DNA of 64,000 nucleotides from an uncultured Saprospiraceae bacterium (GCA_937961455.1 CALGNN010000048.1:1-64000), one strand, 5' to 3'; shown: positions 9,574-18,609, numbered from the stretch's first letter. Numbers and translations: made by a program. Notes: generated by a model from the letters alone, not told the origin.

Positions 9574-10671
9574 TTAAGTTGTACTATTATAAATTATTCC
9601 TCCACCAATCACATCATCTCCTTCGTAAAATACCGCTGATTGACCAGGTGCTATGCCTCTTACATTAGCATGAAAATCTACTTGTATTTTTTCTTCAACA
9701 TTGCTTAGGGTACTTAAGACTCCAGCGTCATTGTATCGAACCATTGTTCTTACTTCAATATTGTCTGGAATGCGATCATACTTCATGGAATTCACTTTGT
9801 AAACCATCATACCATTCTTAATCAATTCATCAACTTGCCCTAAAACGACCGTATTTGAATCTGGTTTAATATCTGTCACAAACATCGGCTGCTTAAATCC
9901 ACCACCTAAACCTTTTCTCTGCCCTATGGTGTAGAACGGATAACCGTCATGGGCACCAAGAACATTTCCTTCTTTATCTATAAACATTCCGCCCTTCAGC
10001 TGCTCTTCCATTCCAGGCACTCTTCTTTTTAAAAATCCTCTGTAATCATTGTCTGGCACAAAACAAATTTCATAACTCTCTGCTTTTTTAGCGAGTTCTT
10101 CATAACCTCTTTCAAAAGCCATATTTCTGACTTCTGGTTTTGTATAAGGCCCTAAAGGAAAAATGGATCTTGCTAAGCACTCTTGACTTAGACCCCAAAG
10201 AACATAAGATTGATCTTTGTGATCATCTATGGCTTGCTGCACAAAATACCGTCCATTTTCTTGCTTGGTTTTTGCGTAATGTCCTGTCACAATAAATTCG
10301 CAATCAAGGGCATCAGCTCTTTTCAATAAAGCTTCCCACTTAATATGGGTATTACAAAGTACACATGGATTAGGTGTTCTTCCAGCCATATACTCCTCAA
10401 CAAAATTGTCAATTACATAGTCACCAAACTCTTCTCTTATGTCAATGATAAAATGATGAAAGCCCATTTCAACCGCAACTTTTCGAGCATCATTTATAGA
10501 ATCAAGACTACAGCAGCCTGTTTCTTTCTTATTACCGCCACTATTGGCATAATCCCAGGTCTTCATAGTAATGCCTACTACTTCATATCCTTCCTCATGC
10601 ATCATCACTGCTGCCATCGTGCTGTCGATTCCACCGCTCATGGCTACCAAGACTTTTCCTTTCTTACTCAT
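9574..10671 (-). CDS. mnmA: tRNA-specific 2-thiouridylase MnmA
   Basis: Adds sulfur to C2 of the wobble uridine (U34) in tRNA-Lys, -Glu and -Gln, using sulfur relayed from a cysteine desulfurase. The PP-loop ATP site SGGIDS is at residues 12-17. The catalytic cysteines are Cys106 (in NPCVLCN, with a further Cys at 103 where E. coli has Asp) and Cys203 (EICFVPDNDYRGFL). The TIGQRKGLGGG stretch of the central domain is also present. At 365 residues it has the usual length. It starts at an ATG and heads the mnmA-lipoprotein-rimM run. Confidence 0.95.
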   Translation of the reverse strand: MSKKGKVLVAMSGGIDSTMAAVMMHEEGYEVVGITMKTWDYANSGGNKKETGCCSLDSINDARKVAVEMGFHHFIIDIREEFGDYVIDNFVEEYMAGRTPNPCVLCNTHIKWEALLKRADALDCEFIVTGHYAKTKQENGRYFVQQAIDDHKDQSYVLWGLSQECLARSIFPLGPYTKPEVRNMAFERGYEELAKKAESYEICFVPDNDYRGFLKRRVPGMEEQLKGGMFIDKEGNVLGAHDGYPFYTIGQRKGLGGGFKQPMFVTDIKPDSNTVVLGQVDELIKNGMMVYKVNSMKYDRIPDNIEVRTMVRYNDAGVLSTLSNVEEKIQVDFHANVRGIAPGQSAVFYEGDDVIGGGIIYNSTT

Positions 10672-10704
10672 ATTAATACTATAGAACTATAAATTTGTTC
10701 GAAG

Positions 10705-11844
10705 TTACGAACCCAATTTAAGATTTAATGATTTTTCTTCTTCTTCTCTCAAGACTACTAATTGAATATCATCCCCAGGTTTGTACTTTTCTAAGGTCAA
10801 AACCAAGTCGTTATAGGATGAAATTTTGTTTTGGTCGATTCCAATTATAATATCTCCAAGTACAATAGAACCATATCGATCTCTTTTTGTTGACAACACT
10901 CCTGCTTTTGATGCTGGGCCACCGGGTTCCACATTTAACACCAATGCTCCTGAAATATCTATGCCCTTCAATTGATTAGGATGTGCTAATTGGACCCCTA
11001 AAATCGGCCTTTGGATTTTCCCATATTGAATTAAATCAGGGACCACCCATTTTAAAATATCTACTGGTATAGAAAATCCAATTCCAGCATAAGCACCAGA
11101 AGGAGAATAAATGGCAGTATTCACCCCAATCAATCTCCCTTGAGAATCTAATAAAGGCCCTCCAGAATTACCTGGGTTTATGGCTGCATCTGTCTGAATG
11201 CAATCCTTAATTGGCACTCCTGAGACTGACTCTATTTCTCTTCCTAAGGCACTTACAATTCCTGTGGTCAAAGTATGATCTAGTCCAAATGGATTTCCAA
11301 TGGCATAAACTGACTGACCAACTTTTAAGTCATCACTTGATCCAATTGGCAATGGATCTAATGAACTGCGTTTAGCATTAATTTTTAGTACAGCTAAATC
11401 TTTGTCTTCAGCATACCCAACTTGTACTGCTTCATAAGAAGTTTGATCAGCCATTACCACTTCAATACTGCTTGCTCCTTGAACTACGTGGTAATTGGTA
11501 ATAATATGTCCTTCTTTATCCCAAATAAATCCAGAACCAGATCCACTGGGAATTTCATATACATTCCGTGACCAATAATCTCTTTGGCGTTTGCTTGTGT
11601 TGATATAAACTACCTGTGGTGCAGCTGATTCAAATAAATCAATGGTCGCTGCTTCAGTATTTGAGATAACTTTAACTTCTTGTTTAACATTGTTTGACTG
11701 TTTTTCAGACGTTAAATCATTAGATTCTGTTAATAATCCCTCTTGATCTCGATTAGAAGAATTATCTTGTGACTTCCATGCAGAGCCAGCCAAGAAGCTA
11801 ATGCCTAGCAATGCAAGGAAGAAAACATATTTTAAATTTTTCAT
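10705..11844 (-). CDS. HtrA/DegP-family periplasmic serine protease
   Basis: Trypsin-like (S1C) envelope quality-control protease, 379 residues. An N-terminal hydrophobic segment (residues 5-22) serves as signal or anchor. The triad is His119 (TNYHVV), Asp149 (KDLAVLK) and Ser227 (GNSGGPL). A single PDZ domain occupies about 280-375 (ISGALVLNVEPGGPASKAGV), so it is organised like DegS rather than the two-PDZ DegP. Expected role: cleavage of misfolded or signal proteins in the periplasm. It is divergent from the M48 protease gene, with 132 bases between them; a TAATTTTG element on the minus strand at 11884-11891 fits the Bacteroidota -7 consensus. Confidence 0.92.
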   Translation of the reverse strand: MKNLKYVFFLALLGISFLAGSAWKSQDNSSNRDQEGLLTESNDLTSEKQSNNVKQEVKVISNTEAATIDLFESAAPQVVYINTSKRQRDYWSRNVYEIPSGSGSGFIWDKEGHIITNYHVVQGASSIEVVMADQTSYEAVQVGYAEDKDLAVLKINAKRSSLDPLPIGSSDDLKVGQSVYAIGNPFGLDHTLTTGIVSALGREIESVSGVPIKDCIQTDAAINPGNSGGPLLDSQGRLIGVNTAIYSPSGAYAGIGFSIPVDILKWVVPDLIQYGKIQRPILGVQLAHPNQLKGIDISGALVLNVEPGGPASKAGVLSTKRDRYGSIVLGDIIIGIDQNKISSYNDLVLTLEKYKPGDDIQLVVLREEEEKSLNLKLGS

Positions 11845-11976
11845 CTAAATGGAATTATGTTAATACTTAAATGTGTTTAGATACAAAATTACATCTTATT
11901 TCAACTCCTTTTTAAGCCAGTCGAAAATTTAATCTATAGCATAACAAACTCATATTTTAATAAAAAAGTCTTTCAT

Positions 11977-13461
11977 ATGTTTAATTTTCTGTCCCAAACA
12001 AGCACAAAACTTTTAGTTGCATTTATCGTCATTAGCGTTGCAATTGCTTGTTCTGTAAATCCAGTGTCTGGTAAAAAAGAAGTATCCATAATGTCTGAAG
12101 CAAAAGAGATTGCACTTGGCCAACAAGCAGACCCACAAATTGTAGCGGCATACGGTTTATATCCTGATGATAAAATTCAAAAATTCATTAATGAAAAAGG
12201 ACAACAAATGGCCAAGGTGAGTCATAGATCTCACTTAGATTATGAATTTAAAATTTTAGATTCTGAAGTAGTTAACGCATTTGCCTTACCTGGCGGCTTT
12301 GTATATTTCACCAGAGGGATTATGGCTCATTTTAATAATGAAGCTGAATTCGCAGGTGTATTAGGACATGAAATAGGACACATTACTGCACGCCATGGTG
12401 TTAAGCAACAAACTAAAGCGACCTTTGCTCAACTAGGCTTAATTGTAGGTATTATTGCTTCTCCTGTTTTTGCCCAATTTGCAGAGGCAGCATCTCAAGG
12501 GATGCAGTTGATGTTTTTAAAATTTGGTAGAGATGATGAAAGTCAATCTGATAAATTGGGAGTAGAATATTCCACAAAGATTGGATACGATGCAGAGCGG
12601 ATGGCTGAATTTTTTAGAACACTTGGTAGGATCACGGAAAAAGCTGGAGCACAAATTCCAACATTTCTTTCAACGCACCCAGATCCTGCAGACCGATACA
12701 ACAAGGTAAGGGAGTATGCTGCAGAATGGAAAGATTCTGTACAAAGTGACCTTAAGGTAAACAGAAACCCTTACCTGAATATGATTGATGGGATTCTCTA
12801 CGGAGCTGATCCCAAGCAGGGTTTTGTGGAAGGAGGTAAGTTTTATCACCCAGAATTACTATTCGAATTCGCAATTCCTTCTGGATGGCAAACACAAAAT
12901 TCTCCTACACAATTTCAAATGGGAGAACCCAATGGTAAGGCTGCTATGATTTTAACCATGAGTCAAGAAAGCACTTTGGATGCTGCAGCTCAAGCCTTTG
13001 TCACGGATAATAAACTTACGCCTCTTGAAGATAGAAAAGGTAAAGTAAATGGTATTAACTATTTAGCCATTGTAAGCACTAACAAGCCGGATCCAAATGC
13101 GCAACAACAGCAGCAACAACAACAAGCACCACTAAAAATCATCACTTATTTCTATCAATATGGTGGACTGATTTATATGATGCATGGAATGGCAGCAGAG
13201 ACAGACTTTAATCAATACGTATTACTATTTAAAAACACCTTGGATAGTTTTGCAAAACTTACTGATCAAAGTAAAATCAATAAATTACCTACAAGAGTAA
13301 AAGTTGTAAGTGTACCTTCAAATATGACCTTAGCTCAAGCTTTAACTAAGTTTAATCAAGACGCTAGTCAAAAGCAAGACATTGCTATTTTGAATAGCAT
13401 GGAATTAAATACTCCATTAAAAAAAGGAACATTGATTAAGGTATTGGAATTAAGAAAATAA
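11977..13461 (+). CDS. M48-family zinc metalloprotease lipoprotein (BepA-like)
   Basis: Periplasm-facing metalloprotease, 494 residues, with a lipobox at VAIAC (Cys25). The zinc motif HEIGH is at residues 131-135, and the third ligand is expected in the downstream SQSDKLGVEY stretch. This resembles BepA/YfgC, which degrades or helps fold outer-membrane proteins. The C-terminal part differs from BepA: instead of TPRs there is a beta-rich domain, a run of eight glutamines (codons at 13102-13125), and a LysM-like tail (about 430-494: VPSNMTLAQALTKFNQD, then PLKKGTLIKVLE). It faces the HtrA gene, giving a divergent pair of envelope proteases. Confidence 0.88.
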   Translation: MFNFLSQTSTKLLVAFIVISVAIACSVNPVSGKKEVSIMSEAKEIALGQQADPQIVAAYGLYPDDKIQKFINEKGQQMAKVSHRSHLDYEFKILDSEVVNAFALPGGFVYFTRGIMAHFNNEAEFAGVLGHEIGHITARHGVKQQTKATFAQLGLIVGIIASPVFAQFAEAASQGMQLMFLKFGRDDESQSDKLGVEYSTKIGYDAERMAEFFRTLGRITEKAGAQIPTFLSTHPDPADRYNKVREYAAEWKDSVQSDLKVNRNPYLNMIDGILYGADPKQGFVEGGKFYHPELLFEFAIPSGWQTQNSPTQFQMGEPNGKAAMILTMSQESTLDAAAQAFVTDNKLTPLEDRKGKVNGINYLAIVSTNKPDPNAQQQQQQQQAPLKIITYFYQYGGLIYMMHGMAAETDFNQYVLLFKNTLDSFAKLTDQSKINKLPTRVKVVSVPSNMTLAQALTKFNQDASQKQDIAILNSMELNTPLKKGTLIKVLELRK

Positions 13462-13468
13462 ACAGATG

Positions 13469-13520
13469 CATTCTCCTGTGTTAATTTCAGCTAATCAACA
13501 TAGGAGAATGTTATTTTTTA
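13469..13520 (+). terminator. Rho-independent terminator after the M48 protease gene
   Basis: A 14-base-pair stem (13469-13482 with 13497-13510, one G-U pair) and a 14-base loop, followed by TTATTTTTTATT. It lies eight bases after the protease stop codon. Confidence 0.75.
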
Positions 13521-13550
13521 TTAATTTCGCGCATTAAATTTATTAATCAT

Positions 13551-13709
13551 ATGAGTGAAGCAACAACAGAAAGAAAAAGTAGTGATTGGCTTTGGTTTTT
13601 AATTTCCACGGCTATTTGCCTTACACTGTTAGTTTTGGCACCTGAGTACTTTTGGTTAGCACTTCCAGCAGTATTAACGTTCTTTGTAAGAGCCTTAGGA
13701 GTAATTTAA
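13551..13709 (+). CDS. Small two-helix membrane protein (52 aa)
   Basis: An ATG-started frame encoding 52 residues: a charged N-terminus (SEATTERKSSD), then two hydrophobic segments, WLWFLISTAICLTLLVLA and YFWLALPAVLTFFVRALGVI. The product would be a hairpin membrane protein with almost no loop. It starts 40 bases after the terminator of the M48 gene and stops four bases from the convergent DUF502 gene, which makes a chance frame less likely. TAATTTCG at 13522-13529 resembles the Bacteroidota -7 element. I know no named family; the function is unknown. Confidence 0.6.
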   Translation: MSEATTERKSSDWLWFLISTAICLTLLVLAPEYFWLALPAVLTFFVRALGVI

Positions 13710-13713
13710 ATCT

Positions 13714-14313
13714 TTAAGCTTTAATATTTAAGGCATCTGCTGAGCCTACACCTACACCAATTATTGAACGCATAGCGTCTTCAGTATTGGTGTCTAAATA
13801 TTCCACTTGATCTTCGTCTACATGAAATATAAATCCATTAGTTGGATTAGGGCCTGTCGGAACGAAAATGGTCAATTTTCCATTTGGTAATTCATCTGTG
13901 ACAAATCCTGTCATCCTTGTTCCATTATTAAAAATATCAACCAAGACAACTTTGGTGAATGGCGTTTTTTCATTCCCAAAAAACTGTTTGATGGTTTCTT
14001 TGATTGTTCCGTATAAAGGAAGCTTAAGAAGCCATTGCTTTTCAATATAGCTGAAGATGTTATTTCCTATTCGGGTACGAATAAAAATCCCAACCATGAA
14101 GCAAAACGCAATGACTACTAAAAATGAAATTATTTGGGCGACAATATCACTCCAATCAGCAAATATTCTTGATATGATTCCTGCAATCGGTTGCAGTAAA
14201 TTATTGACAAAACCAATTAAAAAATTTACGAAGAAAACAAAGATGGCAATAGGAAGTATTACTACTAGCCCACCGATAAGTGTTGTCGTTAAAAAATTCT
14301 TTATACGTCGCAA
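13714..14313 (-). CDS. DUF502 family membrane protein
   Basis: A 199-residue inner-membrane protein with two N-terminal membrane helices (about 11-36 and 57-79) and a soluble C-terminal domain. The stretch MTGFVTDELPNGKLTIFVPT and the later PNPTNGFIFHV are the conserved DUF502 core. The molecular function of this widespread family is not established. It is the last gene of a three-gene minus-strand run (cytochrome-like lipoprotein, DUF4920 protein, DUF502), 15 bases after the DUF4920 stop. Confidence 0.82.
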   Translation of the reverse strand: MRRIKNFLTTTLIGGLVVILPIAIFVFFVNFLIGFVNNLLQPIAGIISRIFADWSDIVAQIISFLVVIAFCFMVGIFIRTRIGNNIFSYIEKQWLLKLPLYGTIKETIKQFFGNEKTPFTKVVLVDIFNNGTRMTGFVTDELPNGKLTIFVPTGPNPTNGFIFHVDEDQVEYLDTNTEDAMRSIIGVGVGSADALNIKA

Positions 14314-14328
14314 TTAGAGAATTTTACA

Positions 14329-14817
14329 TCAATTCATCAATCTGACACCGCTCGCTAAAAACTGATATTCTTTTTTAGGTTCGGTAATCGCGGCAATTTC
14401 TTCTGCAGATTTACCTTCATCTTCAGCATAATGTCTTAATTCATCTACTGGAGTAAGATTAACGAATGCTTTGCCTTCCATGACTACCGTTTGCCCTTCA
14501 CAGTCTAAAGGAAGGAAAAATCCATAATCTTTAAATTTGACAAACATCTCTGGTGCTTCAGAATTTTCGGGAACGATATTGGCCCAACATCCTTTCTTTT
14601 TACAAACAGATTTAACAACCCCAGTTATTTTAACGTTCAAACTATCTTTTGACGCTAGTTCATTAACTACTGTGGTAACATCCATTTCTGCGCCATCTCC
14701 AAGTTTTTCACCAAATATGGAATAGCTGGTTTCACCTTCGGTTACGGTTTTTACTATTTGCTCTTGCTTACAAGCAACACAAATTAGAATTGATAAAATG
14801 AAAAGTAATTTGTTCAT
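14329..14817 (-). CDS. DUF4920 domain-containing lipoprotein
   Basis: A 162-residue predicted lipoprotein. A longer frame opens at 14859, but the ATG at 14815-14817 gives a clean signal peptide with lipobox ICVAC and leaves a four-base gap to the upstream gene, so I choose it. The mature domain holds KITGVVKSVCKKKGCWANI and MFVKFKDYGFFLPLDCEGQ, matching DUF4920, an OB-like domain. The conserved Cys residues (CKKKGCW) could bind metal or form a disulfide; that is inference. It lies between the cytochrome-like gene and DUF502. Confidence 0.75.
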   Translation of the reverse strand: MNKLLFILSILICVACKQEQIVKTVTEGETSYSIFGEKLGDGAEMDVTTVVNELASKDSLNVKITGVVKSVCKKKGCWANIVPENSEAPEMFVKFKDYGFFLPLDCEGQTVVMEGKAFVNLTPVDELRHYAEDEGKSAEEIAAITEPKKEYQFLASGVRLMN

Positions 14818-14821
14818 AATT

Positions 14822-15208
14822 TTAGCTTTCAGGATAACCATCAGATATCCAACATTCAATAATATTTAATTCACTCTCTGTCAAATCATCCTTCATAGAA
14901 ACGGGATAAACAGATGCATCCGGTGGCATACCAATTGTGGCATCAGCTCTATCATCAACAACTCTCGTTTTAAACTTCCCGTTATTGATGATCGTTTGCA
15001 AACCTGCATAAGTAGTATAATCTCCAGGACCAATTCCAGTATTACCATCATGGCATCCGGAATAAGCACAACTGTTATCAATAATCGTTTTTACCGTGGT
15101 ATCATATGTCGGTGACAAACCTTCACAATCATCTTTCTTACAGGCAGTAAAAAACAAAATGATCGACAAGAAGGTAAATGAAACAAAAGCAAGCTTACTA
15201 TTAAACAT
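14822..15208 (-). CDS. Small lipoprotein c-type cytochrome with CX4CH heme motif
   Basis: A 128-residue lipoprotein (lipobox FFTAC, Cys23). The putative heme site is C-AYSG-CH (Cys47, Cys52, His53), spaced CX4CH rather than the usual CXXCH. Met93 in the following GMPPDAS stretch could be the distal ligand. Bacteroidota encode many such small surface cytochromes, often beside oxidoreductases, so an electron-carrier role at the envelope is likely but inferred. It is the first gene of the run with DUF4920 and DUF502; a strong hairpin lies just upstream at 15234-15272. Confidence 0.7.
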   Translation of the reverse strand: MFNSKLAFVSFTFLSIILFFTACKKDDCEGLSPTYDTTVKTIIDNSCAYSGCHDGNTGIGPGDYTTYAGLQTIINNGKFKTRVVDDRADATIGMPPDASVYPVSMKDDLTESELNIIECWISDGYPES

Positions 15209-15233
15209 ATTAATTATTTTTTATACATATAAA

Positions 15234-15272
15234 GATAGATGAATAACACAACAACTGTGTTATTCATCTATC
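15234..15272 (-). terminator. Perfect 17-bp hairpin between the sulfotransferase pair and the cytochrome gene
   Basis: Bases 15234-15250 and 15256-15272 are perfect inverted repeats around a five-base loop. On the minus strand the hairpin follows the stop of the second arylsulfotransferase-like gene and is trailed by TTTATATGTATAAAAAAT, a modest T-rich tract. It probably ends that transcript; because it is also 26 bases upstream of the cytochrome gene it could act as a leader element instead. Confidence 0.55.
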
Positions 15273-15295
15273 AAAACTTTTTTATAAATTTTTTA

Positions 15296-16945
15296 TTATC
15301 TAGATATGATAAGCTTTTGAGCTTCTCTATTTCTGATAGCGATATAGTAAACCCCATTCGGTAAAGCTGAAATATCTCTATACACTTTCCCTCCTGTCCC
15401 CATAAACGTGGCAACATCTCTTCCTAGGAAGTCATAAATATTAATATCTACATTATACCCTTCTTCCCATTCTATGACTAACATGTCTTGCGCAGGATTC
15501 GGATAGATTTTCAAATCATGGAATAAAATAGCGTTAACAGAGCTCATAATATTATCACAAAAGCTGGTGTCAGGTTCTAATTCCATGTATCCTTTTGGAG
15601 TTAGATCGCGTCCATCAAAAGCTGCATAATCTAGAGAAAATCTTGTAGACCTAAATGTGAGATTATTATTAATAGCCAATGTATCTCCCTGAGTTGCAGG
15701 ATTCGTTCCTCTTCTTGGAGTTTTAAATTCCCAAACGATTTCATCATCTTCTGTGATTTCAAAAGTATATCCAAATCTTCCAGAAGTAACTAATGTGTTA
15801 CCATTAGGCAGTAATTGCATGCTACTTAAACCTGTGCTAAATAAAGCCGTCGTATCTGGATGCAATCTGGTATAAGTCAAATCAGATGGAAGATATACAT
15901 CATTCGCATCTTGTACATATGCCCACTCATACATTTCCCATGCTGGATCTAATAAACTGAACCCAGAATAATCAGCTGCAATACGATTGTTAAAAACTGA
16001 AATCATGCCATTAGCTGGAGCAAAGCCCGTAACCCAAGAAGGGTCATGTTGATAAAATAGTTTTTGATCCGCAGCTGTCCCTTTATTGTAGGCTGCAGGA
16101 TTCCCCCAACGATACATAAGGTCTCCACCTTTACCAGACAGTCCTCCTGCAGAGGTTGCTACCTCTGCTGCTGTCGTACTGTGATCAATAATCCATATTT
16201 CATGAAATTCAGGTACACTTAATAGAATTTGCTTATTCTGTGGATCATAATCAATGGCATTCGCATGATGCCAATCAGCTTCGCCTCCTGTATTATCATA
16301 ATTAAGATTTATTTTACCAGGATTATCAGCCACAACTCCATAATTAGCTTTGGTACTGTCATGATCTTGGATCAAATGCTCCCATGCTCTCCATTCCCAA
16401 ATAATAGCATCTGTCGCAGGGTCAATCTCTATAATTTTGTCTGGCCACAAAGCTCCCTGAGCCATAGTTGCTGTATCTCTTCCTGCAGCAACAGCATCAT
16501 CAAAACTGATGTACTCCCATGCAATAGCGAGAATTGTATTATCAGGAGTTAAAGCTATATCGTGATGTAATCTACCTAATGAATCATTCAATGTGTAAGT
16601 CCATTCTAGATTGTTATCCCAATCTCTTATTTCAATGATTTCACCTCCACCACCTGCCCAGATGACATCATCTGTAACAGTTGCATCTCTTTTGGTTTTG
16701 ACTAATTTTCCGTCAGGTCTAAGATAGGCTGTATTTCCTGGTCTAAAATTGCTGCTATCCACCCAGGTGTGTACGATCTCACCACAATTATTTAATAAAA
16801 ATACATCTGGTTGATTGTGTGGATAAATCATCGTGTAACCATCATATGATTGACTAGGGTCATACGAAAGTAAACCGACAGTATTCTGTGCGACTAAGTT
16901 ACTTACGATACAAAAAGCAACAAGTGTTAGTATTTGTTTAATCAT
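15296..16945 (-). CDS. Arylsulfotransferase-like protein with T9SS sorting domain (copy B)
   Basis: Secreted 549-residue protein: signal peptide (ends FCIVSNLVAQ), a beta-propeller of the arylsulfate sulfotransferase (ASST) type, and a C-terminal T9SS domain (IYPNPAQDMLVIEW to the end). Histidine-bearing propeller motifs are LHHDIALTPDN, DWHHANAIDYDP, FHEIWIIDHST and FYQHDPSW. ASST enzymes move sulfate between phenolic compounds through a sulfo-histidine. It is a tandem paralog of the upstream gene, overlapping its stop by four bases (ATGA). Where the upstream copy reads SSRHFHEI this copy reads SVPEFHEI, so a conserved arginine position is lost. True sulfotransfer activity is therefore uncertain. 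Confidence 0.75.
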   Translation of the reverse strand: MIKQILTLVAFCIVSNLVAQNTVGLLSYDPSQSYDGYTMIYPHNQPDVFLLNNCGEIVHTWVDSSNFRPGNTAYLRPDGKLVKTKRDATVTDDVIWAGGGGEIIEIRDWDNNLEWTYTLNDSLGRLHHDIALTPDNTILAIAWEYISFDDAVAAGRDTATMAQGALWPDKIIEIDPATDAIIWEWRAWEHLIQDHDSTKANYGVVADNPGKINLNYDNTGGEADWHHANAIDYDPQNKQILLSVPEFHEIWIIDHSTTAAEVATSAGGLSGKGGDLMYRWGNPAAYNKGTAADQKLFYQHDPSWVTGFAPANGMISVFNNRIAADYSGFSLLDPAWEMYEWAYVQDANDVYLPSDLTYTRLHPDTTALFSTGLSSMQLLPNGNTLVTSGRFGYTFEITEDDEIVWEFKTPRRGTNPATQGDTLAINNNLTFRSTRFSLDYAAFDGRDLTPKGYMELEPDTSFCDNIMSSVNAILFHDLKIYPNPAQDMLVIEWEEGYNVDINIYDFLGRDVATFMGTGGKVYRDISALPNGVYYIAIRNREAQKLIISR

Positions 16946-18609
16946 AATTTAATAATTTTTTCAAGATGAACTTTCGACTTATTTTGGTTAGAAATTTGAA
17001 CAAAATAGATCCCTTGAGGAATATCCATTAAAGAAATATTTTCTAGGGAAGAAATATTTGTCTGCGCAAAAAGTGAATGGCCAAAAGCATTGAAAATTTC
17101 GACGTTAATTTTTTCTTTTATTGTGTGTTGTAATGTTATATCAGTTAGTGCTGGGTTTGGAAATATTTCTATGGTTCCTTCGATAAAATCATTGCTAAGG
17201 GTGGTTACAGCATTTATACAATCTTGATTAGTGGGATTTAACTCAATAGGTTCTCTGGAAACCAATTCTTTCCCATCAAATCCTATAAAATCAGGTGAAT
17301 ATTTTACCGCTCTAAATAGATCATTTTGAGTTGGGGAGGCTCCTTGCTCCACTGGGCTATTTCCATTTAAAGGTAAAATATATTTCCAACGCAAAATTCC
17401 AACAGAATCAATCTCTATCAATTCTCCCTCTCTCCCATTACAAATCAATGTGTTACCATTGGCCAATCTTTCCACCCCCGAAATTCTGCTTGAGTAAAAG
17501 AATTCATCTCCTGGATTTCCTCCATACGACCAATCTGCTGTAGCTGGCTCAAATGCTAAAGCGTCTGGCAATGCATATGTGCTATCTCCTAATAATGGAG
17601 GGGTGATTACATCTACAGTGGAGAAAAGCCCTTCTGGACGATTGACTCCATTATTAAAGACCATCAACGAACCTTCACCAGGATAGCCCGCTTTAATCCA
17701 ACTTACATTATGTTGTCCAAATAATCTTTGTTCTAAAAAACTTCCTCTATGATAATTCTCTGGATTTCCCCACCTGTATAAAATATCCCCACCTTTTCCA
17801 CTATTTCCTCCTGAATGAGAAGCTGCCTCAGCCGTCGTGGTACTATGATCAATAATATAAATTTCATGAAAATGTCTACTTGACAAAGCAATTTGGTCAA
17901 GCTCCTGATTATAATCGATACCATTAAAATGAATCCAATCCGTAAGATTATTATTCCCCGTAATATTGATATTAATATCCCATAGTTCCGGATGCGCTGC
18001 TACCTCTCCATAATTAGCTTTTGTACTATCAAATTCTTGGATCATATGATCCCATAAAAACCATTCCCAAATCAGTTCCGCACTATCGAGTCCAATTGGA
18101 GATAATTCCACAATCTTTTCACTCATTACGCCTGCATTTGATACACCTATTCGACCAAGATCCAGAGCATCCTCCGCAGTTCTTAAATCCCAACTAAGCG
18201 CCAAAATATTTCCATTTGGTAGTACTTCAATATCATGATGAAGATGGGTAGTATCCGTTGCAATTTCATATTGCCATTCTAGGGTTCCATCCCAATTGTA
18301 ACGTTCTATCAAACCTCCCAAACCTCCAGCCACAAAATTTCCTTGAAGTCTTCCTGTTCTTAATAAAGAACCATCATCAAGTAAATAACAACTTAGACCT
18401 GGGTTGAATGAAGATTGCCACTGGTTTACTACATTCCCGCAATTATCAATTAAATAACTGCTTCTTGAGCTAGAAGGACAAAGAAGTGTATAACCTACTT
18501 GTGATAAAGAATCATTATGGATAATTCCTACAGTTTGAGCATGAGTATCTTGGCAAAAGATTCCGATGCTAAAAAAAAAGATGATAAGAATTCTAAAAAG
18601 TTTCATCAA
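16942..18609 (-). CDS. Arylsulfotransferase-like protein with T9SS sorting domain (copy A)
   Basis: First of two tandem paralogs, 555 residues, with a signal peptide (ends DTHAQ), ASST-type propeller and C-terminal T9SS domain (IEIFPNPALTDITLQ, then the short strand motifs GIYFVQIS). Motifs: LHHDIEVLPNGN, DWIHFNGIDYN, SSRHFHEIYIIDHST and FGQHNVSW. Both copies share the unusual linker SGKGGD-(IL)-(LM)-YRWGNP, showing recent common descent. Export by Sec and then T9SS would place it at the cell surface or outside. Substrate unknown; ASST-like propellers in this phylum are largely uncharacterised and may be non-enzymatic. Confidence 0.78.
   Translation of the reverse strand: MMKLFRILIIFFFSIGIFCQDTHAQTVGIIHNDSLSQVGYTLLCPSSSRSSYLIDNCGNVVNQWQSSFNPGLSCYLLDDGSLLRTGRLQGNFVAGGLGGLIERYNWDGTLEWQYEIATDTTHLHHDIEVLPNGNILALSWDLRTAEDALDLGRIGVSNAGVMSEKIVELSPIGLDSAELIWEWFLWDHMIQEFDSTKANYGEVAAHPELWDININITGNNNLTDWIHFNGIDYNQELDQIALSSRHFHEIYIIDHSTTTAEAASHSGGNSGKGGDILYRWGNPENYHRGSFLEQRLFGQHNVSWIKAGYPGEGSLMVFNNGVNRPEGLFSTVDVITPPLLGDSTYALPDALAFEPATADWSYGGNPGDEFFYSSRISGVERLANGNTLICNGREGELIEIDSVGILRWKYILPLNGNSPVEQGASPTQNDLFRAVKYSPDFIGFDGKELVSREPIELNPTNQDCINAVTTLSNDFIEGTIEIFPNPALTDITLQHTIKEKINVEIFNAFGHSLFAQTNISSLENISLMDIPQGIYFVQISNQNKSKVHLEKIIKL

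Noticed and set aside
10345-10692. 115-codon frame antisense to mnmA
   Set aside because: A shadow of a strongly conserved gene, with no domain of its own.
13102-13125. Glutamine repeat as a phase-variation switch
   Set aside because: It is a triplet repeat with mixed CAA/CAG codons, so slippage would change length but not switch the frame.
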